DNA from: Orychophragmus violaceus | Lineage: Eukaryota > Streptophyta > Magnoliopsida > Brassicales > Brassicaceae | NCBI GenBank assembly: GCA_030180135.1 | Contig: CM058231.1 | Span: 50,416,235 to 50,480,234, forward strand | Direction of reading: 5' to 3' | Length of the DNA: 64,000 nucleotides | Part shown: positions 54,684 to 64,000 of the stretch, in pieces | Layout of the letters: each line of letters begins with the position of its first letter | Position numbering within the stretch: the first letter of the stretch is position 1 | Program-made: the position numbers and the translations under genes | Notes under the pieces: model-generated | Seen by the model: the letters and a program-made list of their open reading frames with translations, nothing else | Told to the model about the DNA's origin: nothing | Databases searched by the model: none

Positions 54684-56780
54684 TCAGACTCTATCGACTT
54701 GTAGCACCTCACTTTCTCCGTAAATCAAGAACTTATCCTTAGTATTCCTCAAATACTTTAGGATATTCTTTACGGCAATCCAGTGATTCTTTGCTGGATT
54801 TGACTGGTCTTTACTTGTCTTGCTTAACATTAAAGCTACATCAAAACAAGTACGTGTCATGGCATACATGATAGATCCAATTGCCGACGCATATGGAATC
54901 CTATCCATGCATTCAAGCTCAGCAGTTATCGTAGGACACTGCTTCTTGCTTAATGTATTGCCATGTGACATTGGCATAAAACCCTTCTTGGATTGCTGAT
55001 TAGGTGTAGGACTTTGTCAATTTAAGAATCCTGACTTTGTCCTACCAGCTCTTTTGGATCTCTATCTTTAGATCCAAAATCCAAGAACATACGTGGTTTT
55101 ACCCATGTCAATCACAAAACCAACTCCCAAACCAGTCCTTTACCGACTGCAGCATTGGGACGTTATATCCGAGAATCAGTATGTCATCGACATACACTAT
55201 GAGAAATGCAATATTGCTCCCACTTATCTATTAGTATACGCACAGTTCCACTTCGTTCCTGTTCAAGTCAAAACTTTGACTACTTCAACAGAACGATGAT
55301 TCCAACTCCGATATGTTTGCTTCCATCCATGAATGGATCGATGAAGCCAACTTACACAAAATGTAATTTTTCGGAGTCCGAGCTCACTTTCGCTTCTTTG
55401 AATTTCGCAGATTCGTCGCTTTCAATGATCATCAGATCATGCGAACTTTCAATGATCATCAGGTTCAACTAATGACGAGAAATCACTCTCGGATTAGTGA
55501 CTGATTCATTCATATCTGCGAACTTCAGGCTCTACAGGTGTAGATTCTACAGAAATCTGTAAATCCATCCGCTGCTCTCCCTCAACAGGTTGAGCAGCCT
55601 CCTGTATTTCTCGAATTTCTTCGAGTTACACTTTTATTCCCACTGTTCTTCTTGGAAAGTAACTTCCCTTCTTAGAAAACAGAATGGACGTAAAAGTAAC
55701 AAGCCTTGGTTTCCCTAGGACAACCAGCGAAGTAGTACTACTACAAATACTCAGTAAAGACGAATTTGGATCGATTCCAGTCCAAATTTATGTGGTGTCT
55801 TTCAACTGATATTGGTGGAACTATTTCAGCGTAAACTTAGATATTTCTAGAGCGTTATTCTTAAAGAATATCATGGAAGATTCGTGTGACTCATCTTTTA
55901 ATCATTTCTAATAAGATCTGATTCTTTCTCACAGAAATACCTCAAGGTTTTCAGGAGAAATGAGCTGTGAAACGACTTCACACTCATTCAGATGATCACA
56001 CCATCAATGACTTAAGTATTCTCACTCTTGATCTAATCAAGAGTCTTAATACTTCTGTCACTCAGATTCTATACCTCATTCTGGAACTCTTTCGACCATG
56101 TCAAAGAATTCCGACTTGTGTCTCATCAAATGAACACAGTCTTACTCACTGAAGTAATCAGTAGAGACAATGAAGTACAGGAAATTTTCTCTGGCATTAC
56201 TGCTCATCGGACCACATACATGAGTATGTTCAATCTCCAATAAGCCTTTGGGCCTTTCTCTAGCTCGGCTAAGATGGGCCCTTTGTCTTTTGGTCCAGTA
56301 AGCAGAATTCAAGTCTCATAAGATATCCATTCAAATGAGCCCAAAAGTCCATAACTATGGGGTTTCTGAATCCGACTTACTCTATGTGACCAAAACGTTT
56401 ACGCCAAGAAAAATCAGGTTTAATTCATCAGATTTAAACCAATTCGGTATTTATGTTACATTTAGGCACTCTTTGGTTTAAGATATAAAACCCATTCCTT
56501 GAATAGGGTGCTACAATTAATATTTCATTAAGATCAAAAGAACAAAACTTGTCTTTTATCAAAATGAAAAACATTCAAATTCTTCACAAGAAAATGAAAA
56601 ACAATTCTGCTTAAAGCAGGTACATTGTAGCAATTACTTAATACAAAACCAAGCCTCAAAGGCATCTACAAGTCAAAACCCTACGGCTGAGGCAGCATCA
56701 ATAGCTCCTTCCAGACACGCAGTTCCACTTGCCCTTCCTTCAACGTTTCACTGTTGCTCAGGCTCTGCATATTATAACAA
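54684..56780 (-). pseudogene. Copia pol remnants: integrase, RT, RNase H
   Basis: Minus strand, high to low: integrase-like text near 55,930-56,180 (FLYFIVSTDYFSE; DHLNECEVVSQLISPEN, expected KECGIVSQLTPP) with at least six stops; RT with the copia catalytic YVDD (IVYVDDILILGYNVPMLQSV near 55,150-55,215); then an open 97-codon block (GNTLSKKQCPTITAELECMD; IPYASAIGSIMYAM; HWIAVKNILKYLRNTKD) from the RT-RNase H junction. Much of the RT fingers and RNase H is missing. It cannot encode working enzymes. Confidence 0.85.
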
Positions 56781-56809
56781 ATATCAGTGCCACAACCAGT
56801 ATCTAATAC

Positions 56810-57693
56810 CTATAAGGTATAACTTGAAGTAATAACATGAATACCTGAGGAAGTAGTCTTATACATCGACTTTAACTCCTCATAATCTTCCATGAATTTA
56901 ATGCAATTTCTCTTCCAATGCCCAGTCTCTTTACAGTAGCAGCACTTACCAACGTAAGAGGTATCTGACTCGGGCTCAGAAGACACACGCTTGCCATGAT
57001 TCAAAATCTGGACAACTTTGTCTTCATCCTTGTCAGCATTAGGTTTAGTAAACCTACCCTTCTCCTTCATGAGATTGTACAGGGTACTCTTCACGTTTGG
57101 CTCAACTGTCTTGAGCATGTCATGCAGTTCAGTCAGCGTCTTCGTTAAGCCTTTCTTGATATAGTTCCTTCTGAACTTATCATAGCTTGACGACAGTGAC
57201 TGCAGAATGATCTCAGTTGCCAATTCTTGGCTAACTGGATAATCCAGTTTCCTCAGGTTATCAACGTAACCCATCATTTTACTGACATGAGGACTTACTG
57301 GATGATCATTTGGTAGCTTGCAGCTAGTGAGAGATTTAACCAACTGGTATCTCTCCACTCTTACCTGCTCCTGGAATTTCAATTTCAGGCTGCTGATCAT
57401 CTCTATTGGTGACTCCATGTTCTCATATTGCTTCAGCAAATCTGAGTCCATGGTAGCCAATATCAGACCACGCACATCTACCGCATCATTATAATGCTTA
57501 TTCCAAGCATTATATACTGCATGAGAGGCCCGATCCTCACGGGGAGAGTTCTTTCAAGGACATAGTCCTTTCTCTCCTGCCTGAGGACTAGCCTCAGGTT
57601 CCGCGACCAAGTCAAGAAATTTGATCCGTTCAGTTTGTCCATTTCAAGGACATACCGGATCGAGAAAGTGTTTTAATTGTTTGTGCTCGTCAT
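56810..57693 (-). pseudogene. Copia gag with intact zinc knuckle
   Basis: The open part (57,475-56,810) reads GLILATMDSDLLKQYENMES and ELATEIILQSLSSSYDKFRR, the UBN2-type copia gag, then a complete CX2CX4HX4C knuckle (CYCKETGHWKRNC). Upstream, in other frames, lie KLNGSNFLTWSRNLRLVLRQ and NAWNKHYNDAVDV, the usual N-terminus, so a frameshift near 57,500-57,560 separates the two. A gag that is largely open while pol is destroyed fits a non-autonomous copia. Confidence 0.85.
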
Positions 57694-59205
57694 AGCTGAA
57701 ATTTAGAGATAAATAGAGTTTTAGTTATTTAGTTCATAAAAGAGTAATCTTAATAACTTATAAGAAGACTCGCATTGCATTCAAAATTTCTTTGTTTAAC
57801 CTCATAAGAATGCAATGATTCCGAGACCCATGTTCAGCTAAATCCAAAGTGGGCCACTGGCCGTCACCCGGAATTAGCTTTACTTGGTAAGCATACACAC
57901 AGCTAGTTATATCTCATATAACTCTCGGTTGTGAATTGGGCCCAAGGCCCAAAACACCAGATGTCTCAAGGCCCGGGACTCCCGATGGCCCAGTCAAGGA
58001 AACCAATCTCTTACAGCCAAATAATCACTAAAGTCTGGGACTCCCAATGAAATTAGTGACTATATACTACTTTACTTACGCAAAAACAGACACCTCACAC
58101 TGTAAGCCATATCTGTAATTGAATAAGCGTTAAGTAGCTGACAAGATTGGGCAAGACATCCAAGCTTGATATTGTTTTTGAGGATTTTAAGTTTTATTTC
58201 CAAAAATAGAAGATTACTATTTTGGGAAACTTACTTATTTTAGAAACTTTCTAAATTTAGTAACATACTAAAAATAGAAATTTCTAATTTAATATTTTAT
58301 AAATATTTTCGGGTTGGGTCACAAATTATAGGCCCAATTCTTGGCCCAAGACCATAGAATTCCAGTTGGCCCAATAATTTGACATAACCGAGTCGGTTTA
58401 TTAATTCTGGTCCAAGACCAAATTAACTATCAAAACCATCGGTTATTTACTAAACCAGACCGGCTCTAAATTATTTGGTCCAACCAAATCAAACTTAGAC
58501 CAGCCTTCGGTTTAGGTTAAAATTCAATTTTTGAATTTTAAATCCGGTTTAACCAGAAATTAAATAATACCAATTGTATTAAATAATTTCCAGCAAACCT
58601 CGATTTGGGTTAACGGCTTAAACCATACATTAATTAAATAATTAATGATTCATTCATTAAATCACGCTAACCAATTATTGAATTTTAAAAAAAAATCTCA
58701 ATCATAACAACCTTAGCAAATCGTGATCTCTTTTACAAATTATGATTTTTCCAAATCACTTAAAGTCAAAACCAAGCAAAGTCATGATTGATGAACATGT
58801 TTCTTAATTATCAAACATGGCAAAGTCAATAATTGATTAACAAACAATCGTGACAATATCACACGATTTGACTTTCACTCAGTTTCATGCCATTATCACA
58901 ATCACACGATTCTTAACCAATACACAAGAAGACAAAATCAATTTTGTCATCTATCAAACTCTAACCAATCGATTCATGCTTTTAACGTGCTAAATCAACA
59001 AAGTCAAAAGCCAGAAACGATTCAATAATTAATTGTATGAATATTATCAATTCGATTATGAAACACGCTTCACTTGATTAACAAGCGATATGAAAAACAA
59101 TAATCAATTCATAAGACTTTCAATCGTTATCATGAATCAATGATTCGATCGTTAATTAATGGCTTATTCACACGATCCAAAAATTACAAGAATCTAATGA
59201 CCTAA
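57694..59205 (-). other. Copia 5' leader
   Basis: AT-rich untranslated stretch with many AATCAATT/ATGATTC-type words; no gene. Confidence 0.6.
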
Positions 59206-59217
59206 GCTCTGATACCA
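59206..59217 (-). promoter_or_regulatory. Copia primer-binding site, initiator tRNA-Met type
   Basis: Minus TGGTATCAGAGC, one base from the 5' LTR. Confidence 0.93.
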
Positions 59218-59218
59218 C

Positions 59219-59885
59219 TGAAGGATTATGAGTTTTTCCATGGTTCAATTCCCAAATTGCAACCTAGCACATAATCTTAAACAGATCTAGGTTCTTGTAA
59301 ATGAATCAAATAAACAAACATGGACATTACCTTTGCAGCGGAATTTGGTGGTAATGACGAGATCAACGAACAGATGAATACCTGTTCCTCCTTGGTATCC
59401 ACACGCTTACAAGCACGGATGGCTGCTAGACCGGATGGAATTCAACCAGAGAGAGAGAGAGAGAGGAGAGAGAGCCTGCGGCTGCTCTTCCAAATCGCCA
59501 ATCAGCATCAGGGTTTCATAACCCATGTTGCAATTTATTAACTCACTAATGGGCCCAAGTTTAATTAATTAAACTAATGGTCCATTAGACTTTTGGGCCC
59601 AAGACACAAATCAGACAAAAGCCCATTTGTTGTCTGCCCAACTCTCTGTACAAATACAGTAAATGCCTCAGCATCTTACGTATTAATTCCATCTTAACTT
59701 TCCCGTTAGCTATGGTGTGTGACCCTTCGGGATCATACAATACTGGTAATAAGTCCTAAACTTATAGATCAAGAGCGGACTCTAGCAAGCCATCATGATC
59801 ACCCAGTATTTATGACTTATGTCTGATCTCGACACTTATCATACTTTCTAGAGATAGTACGGTAGAATTCAGGACATTCCCAACA
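59219..59885 (-). repeat. 5' LTR of the copia element
   Basis: 667 bp, near-identical to 52,750-53,414. Confidence 0.95.
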
Positions 59886-59890
59886 GAGGC

Positions 59891-60714
59891 GACCAAAGAC
59901 CTATTTCTACACGAGCAAAATCTTTGACGACGCGGAAACGCACTACAACACACTCGAGAAGCTCGCGTTAGCCGTCGTCGTCTCGGCTCGGAAGCTCCGC
60001 CCCTACTTTCAGTCACACTCGGTGGTTGTACTCACGAATCAACCAATCAGAATGATATTGCATAGCCCGAGCCAATCAGGAAGAATCGCCAAATTGGCAG
60101 TCGAGCTAAGCGAATACGATATTGAGTACAAACCCAGAACCAGCGCCAAATCCCAAGTGATAGAAGATTTCCTAATTGAGTTGCCACCCGAGCTCACCAT
60201 ATCCGAAGGACAAAGCTCAAACGAGAAATGGATTCTATTCGTGGATGGTTCATCATCAAGAAATGGTTCAGGAGTAGGAGTCAAATTGACATCCCCGACC
60301 GGCGAATTAATCGAACAGTCCTTCCACCTAGGATTTCCAGCCTCAAATAACGAAGCCAAATACGAAGCACTACTCGCTGGACTGCGACTAGCCGAAGTGG
60401 TAGGGGCCAAGCAGGTAGACGCGTTCGTCGACTCCCAGCTCGTGGTAAACCAATTCAACGGAGAATACGAAGCAAAAAACGAACGCATGGACGCATACCT
60501 AAAGCTCGTCCAAGAAATCAACGCACGAATCGGGTCGGTTACGCTAACAAAAATTACCAGAAGCGACAACTCCTCCGCAGACGCGTTGGCTACCCTAGCT
60601 TCGACTTCAGATCCCGACCTCCGCCGAGTCATCCCAGTCGGATGCATATCCCGACCGAGCATAGCATCAAACGAAGAGGTACTACTCATTACCGAGGAAG
60701 AAGAGGGGAACTGA
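59891..60714 (+). pseudogene. Tat dual RNase H region (pol C-terminus)
   Basis: Resumes pol after the copia insertion. A one-base loss lies near 59,905 (expected RPIFYTSK). The first RNase H gives FYTSKIFDDAETHYNTLEKL, VVVLTNQPIRMIL and IEYKPRTSAKSQVIEDFLIE. The second, archaeal-type RNase H (60,230-60,610) has all four acidic sites: FVDGSSSRNGSG, SNNEAKYEALLAGL, FVDSQLVVNQF and NSSADALATLAS. Two RNase H copies are typical of the Tat lineage. The frame ends at a TGA (60,712-60,714) where integrase should begin; instead the antisense gene's 3' end is met. The second RNase H itself looks intact. Confidence 0.9.
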
Positions 60715-63068
60715 GCGCCTCCGTAGCAGCTGCCGCTTCGCGGTACCCCTCAAGCTCGGCAATAGACCTTCCGGCTTTACCGAGCTCCCTCTTCAGGCTT
60801 CTGATCATCCTCTCGAGATCAACCTGCCTCTGCTCGTACTCGTCAAAGAGCAGATTGTAATTGGCAAAACCCTGAAACAAGAAACTAGGTCAAAAACTAA
60901 TCCACCGACAAGAAGAAGACAAGCAAAAAACTCACCCGAATAAAATCCTTAGCCGCTGCTCCCTTGCGCTCGGGAAAATGTGTGTGACCAACAGGAGGCA
61001 ACGGTCTCAGAGGACTATCCCTTAACAACCGAAGCAAATCAGCACATGCCTCCCCGTCGCGAAGGAGCGGCTTCGAGCCTTCATACCTCACGGAGAAGCC
61101 ATAGTCAGTGAACGCCCCTTCACCCGGCCCGCCTAGAAAAGTGAGCCCGACAATTTCGTCCAAATTCGGAATGGACTGATTGGTTTGAGGATCAGAATCT
61201 TCGTCCTCCCCCCGACCATCCACTTCACCTCGATCAAAAGCCAGATCGTCATCCGGGCGCTCCAAAAGAGTCGCCTCACCATCACCCGGACCCTCAGCAT
61301 CCCCAAACTGAGTACCCGCAGCGTCGAGAAGAACCGCCGGATCCGTCCCACCAATATCTGTATGCTCGGAGGCATCAACCAGTTCGCCCTCGTTTGCAAC
61401 AGTCTTCTTTTTCTTCTTCTTCCTCACTAAGGAAGGAACATCAGCGGTCTCCTCGGTTTCCCGACCATCTTCAGCGGCAGGAATCGTCCCCGGCTCAGCA
61501 GTAGCCGTTTCCTCGGTTCGCGATCTCTTCTTTCTCTTCTTTTTCTTCTGAGCATCAACCGCTACCATCGCGGCGCACACCTGACGAAACAAATTCCGAT
61601 GATATTTGTTTACAAATACCATCCCAGGAGGAACCTCCCCAACCCATGGCGAAAATGGTCGGTTAAGATCCAAGTCAACAGGATTTACCTGCGATTCGGA
61701 GGGATCCTCCTGCGCCACGACAGAAGTCTCCTGGACGCCATCAAGGTTTTCCTCAACATAGTTTACCACCTCAAGATCCATCTGACCCATATCTTTCTTC
61801 TTTCCCTTCGTCACAATCGGAACAAGCGGCCTATTGTTTAGCTCGGTTAAAGATTCAGCCGAACAAAGTTGGCAACCTACAACAAAACCCCGATCAGCCA
61901 AAGAAAGGAAAAAGTCAGGGATATAAAAAATAATAATAAAAGTACCTTCGTTAAAACGTTCTACAGCTCGCTTCACCCGATCAGCGTGCACGTCCGGCCA
62001 CTTATGGATACCACGAGCAACGAGTTTTTTGAGATCTCGCAAAAACCCGACTGGGGGAGGAAGAGAGATAGGATGACGATCTGCAAAAATAAAAAACGAG
62101 CATGAGTTAGTCAATAAAAAGGCACGAACAAAGCAAAGCAAGTTACCATGAAAATTGTTCCATAATATCCTGTACGGCCTCTCCGGATCATGAACCGAAG
62201 CCGAATCAACCCGAGCAAAGAAATATCGGTCTTGCCAATCGTCGACCTTTGAAGGCTTCCCGATCACCACTTTGAGATCATGACGCGATCTCAAGCAGAC
62301 ATAGAGAGTCCCGACGGTAGTTCCGTTCGTCGAGATAGACGAAATCTCCTCGAAAAAGCGAAGATTCATATCAACTCCACATTCGTTAGCAAGGATCATG
62401 GACCCGACCACGTTCTGAACGGCCGCCGGACAGAGCTGAGACAGCGTAATTCGCCTTTCCTCGCAATAAGCGACAAGAAGCTTTGGGAGAGGAAATCTCA
62501 GATGGATCTGCCTAAACCAGAAATCATAAAGACAGATCCACCCTTCTGGGCAACTCCAGGGCCTCCCGTGCTCCTCAGGTTTGCGAAGCACCGGTCGACC
62601 AGCACTCTCCGAGGAGCGATTTTCCAACAACCACTCCAAATCATCGTCCGTACACTTTGTGGGTAATACCGGACGTAAAGGACGAGTCTTCTTGGGTTTC
62701 TCGGGATCACCCGAGGCGGCTTGGCTCGCCATCTTCCTTCTCATCTTGGTCCTGCTCGGCACTGGTTCAAGAGTACCGAGTAAGGCTTGATCGAAAAGAT
62801 AGATGTCTTCCTCTTTTACAGGAAGACTACCTAACAAAGCAGTCCAAGGTCGGGTCCCGTCGTCCTCGGAATATACCAAATACGGAATCTGTATGCTCCG
62901 AGAACCACCTGAAGCTAGGCGTGGCGAAATAGACCCTGCTCGCCCCGAACCCAACGAAGAATTCTCTCGTGCAATCGACGAACTGGATCGAGCAGAATCA
63001 CCTTCAGACAACCTTACCAAGTGAAGATCCTGATCAGAGGATGACTCTGAGTGAGAATCGATTCTCAT
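60689..63068 (-). CDS. Tat antisense gene, spliced, function unknown
   Basis: Predicted exons (minus): 63,068-62,147, 62,080-61,946, 61,876-60,936, 60,871-60,689; introns of 66, 69 and 64 bp with GT-AG ends (GTAACT..TTGCAG, GTACTT..TTGTAG, GTGAGT..TTTCAG). The joined frame is 2,181 nt, 726 residues. The start is Ser/Asp/Glu-rich; residues ~170-370 hold a conserved-looking domain (ICLYDFWFRQIHLRFPLPKL; ERRITLSQLCPAAVQNVVGS; FFEEISSISTNG) that resembles the putative plant gypsy-type transposon family (Pfam Transposase_28) from memory. Two Lys/Arg clusters (KKKKRKKRSR, RKKKKKKTV) suggest nuclear import, then an acidic stretch and a C-terminal coiled coil (EYEQRQVDLERMIRSLKREL). It overlaps the pol end by 26 bp tail-to-tail. 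Introns 1 and 2 are stop-free multiples of three, so retention is also possible. Confidence 0.75.
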
Positions 63069-63176
63069 GGCTATAGTACAACAACAAAGCTAGAGAGAGA
63101 AAGTAAAATCTAGAGAGAAGGGAGAGCAAAATACATGCGAGAGGAGAAGAAATGAAATGAATCAGGAGAGGAGCAA

Positions 63177-63188
63177 GGCTTTTATAGA
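63177..63188 (-). promoter_or_regulatory. TATA box of the antisense gene
   Basis: Minus TCTATAAAAGCC, about 110 bp upstream of the ATG at 63,068, followed by a CT-rich leader (TCTCTCTCTAG) typical of plant promoters. Confidence 0.65.
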
Positions 63189-63463
63189 CAGAGCGGGAAG
63201 TTATCGAGGCAAGAGCAATAATTGCACCTACGCGACTCTTCAGCTTCAGCGGCTACATGCGTCATCATTGCACCAACGCGACTCCTCAATATCCAGCGTT
63301 TCTCCCAAGAAACCCGCCGAGATTCCCGAGGTAGAAGCGGCAAAACGAGCAAACGAAATAGGCCGACCAAATCTGCACAGAACAGGTATTGACCCAACTG
63401 AAACGCTATCAAATCCGCCAACTTCGAAACGCTACGAAGATTGACGAACTGGTAGGGGGCTAC
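63189..63463. other. Antisense promoter region and Tat polypurine tract
   Basis: Noncoding DNA between the antisense gene and the 3' LTR. The purine-rich CTGGTAGGGGGCTAC at 63,449-63,463 is the likely polypurine tract, directly before the LTR. Confidence 0.65.
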
Positions 63464-64000
63464 TGTTATATATGGGTTTAGCACCCCATTCATTTGAAAG
63501 GCCCAATACCTGTCCTCTACACGAAGGTCGGCCCAATAGGAAGAAAACTCGGCCCAACAAGCTAGGACCCGAACACGTACCTTCAAACCAAGCCCATTGC
63601 TATCGGCTTGGCTCGGCTTAGCCCACAACAGCAAGTCGGCTCGGCTCCACTAACATCTAAGGGAATGTACGGCTAGGCCCATCTTGTCACCAAGTATGGC
63701 CCATCCGCACGAGCTCAACAAGCAGTCAACGGCCTGTGAAAAGTACGACCGAATTTTTACTATAAATAGGAGTCGTCACTGTACATTAATGTAACTTTTT
63801 TGGGATCTGTGCACTTCTTACTACTTTCTCTCTCTAGAGTCAATTTCCCGAATTATAAACCGAGCACGTCTTTCGACCTGCTCGGGAATCTAAATACAAG
63901 ACACGCTCGTTTCCGAGCATACTACTCTCTTCAAATAACCCGAGCGCGATCCTCCAATCGTTCGTCCCGAACACACTTTCATTCTCGTTTATCTCTGAAC
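63464..64000 (+). repeat. 3' LTR of the second Tat element (cut by window end)
   Basis: Starts TGTTATATATGGGTTTAGCA. About 110 bp of the LTR should lie beyond the window. Confidence 0.92.

Larger units (their letters stand above)
52750..59885 (-). mobile_element. Ty1/copia element, young LTRs with decayed pol
   Basis: LTRs 52,750-53,414 and 59,219-59,885, perfect 5-bp flanks gaggc (52,745-52,749 and 59,886-59,890), primer site next to the right LTR and a GTGGGAGAT polypurine tract next to the left LTR, so it reads on the minus strand. Gag is partly open; integrase and RT-RNase H remain only as fragments with many stops. By eye the LTRs differ at about three bases plus a 2-bp GA repeat change. 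Confidence 0.95.
47260..64000 (+). mobile_element. Tat-lineage Ty3/gypsy element with nested insertions and antisense gene
   Basis: 5' LTR (47,260-47,886), primer site, gag, protease, RT, two successive RNase H domains, antisense gene, polypurine tract and 3' LTR (63,464 to beyond the window). The dual RNase H and the antisense ORF before the 3' LTR are features known from the Tat lineage. Integrase is absent. A solo LTR (50,714-51,906) and a copia element (52,750-59,885) are inserted in the RT. LTR copies differ at roughly 2% over the shared ~525 bp by eye. Confidence 0.92.

Noticed and set aside
60039..60689. A 216-codon minus-strand frame opposite the Tat RNase H
   Set aside because: It is the shadow of a well-supported RNase H domain in the plus frame and has no domain of its own.

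Overview
This is a nuclear plant DNA window, almost certainly from a Brassicaceae species. The gene fragments match families well known from Arabidopsis relatives (CDPK-related kinase, CIPK, GDP-fucose synthase, ALDH22-type aldehyde dehydrogenase, papain-type cysteine protease). The spliceosomal GT-AG introns, plant L1 LINEs, Tat-type gypsy elements, long-TIR MULE and Helitron ends also fit. No intact host gene was found. The window is heterochromatin-like nested transposable elements.

Layout. 1-1.4 kb: 3' end of a dead LINE. 2.4-9.5 kb: truncated minus-strand chromovirus-like Ty3/gypsy element whose 5' LTR is split by a 1.9-kb solo LTR with a perfect 5-bp target duplication. 9.6-17.5 kb: a chimeric gene-like repeat (second copy at 31.1-31.7 kb) split by a 7.0-kb Tat-like gypsy element (10,330-17,322). 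That element keeps gag, a protease remnant and an antisense ORF remnant but has no reverse transcriptase or integrase. 17.5-25.9 kb: inverted arrays of GTGGCTAT-type motifs flank a nearly full-length L1 LINE (17,861-23,514, 16-bp target duplication) and AT-rich DNA. 25.9-29.6 kb: a MULE with ~315-bp terminal inverted repeats, a broken transposase and tRNA-like Pol III boxes inside each repeat. 30-47 kb: Helitron territory. One Helitron is delimited on the minus strand (36,110-42,268) and abuts head-to-tail the 3' end of another (from 42,269). These regions carry minus-strand shards of CRK, GER, ALDH, cysteine protease and CIPK genes, further hit by a solo LTR and a DNA transposon.

47.26 kb to the window end: a large Tat-lineage gypsy element with gag, protease, RT and dual RNase H, but no integrase. 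It is interrupted by a 1.2-kb solo LTR (50,714-51,906) and a 7.1-kb copia element (52,750-59,885) whose LTRs are nearly identical. On the opposite strand, between pol and the 3' LTR, lies a long antisense gene (63,068 to 60,689). It has a TATA box, three predicted short introns and a reading frame of about 726 residues once spliced. This antisense gene is the most interesting intact coding unit in the window.

Insertion order can be read from target duplications. The copia element and one solo LTR entered the second Tat element, a solo LTR entered the chromovirus-like LTR, a Tat element and a LINE entered older repeats, and a DNA transposon and a solo LTR entered already captured kinase fragments. 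All calls are from reading the sequence; no database search was possible.
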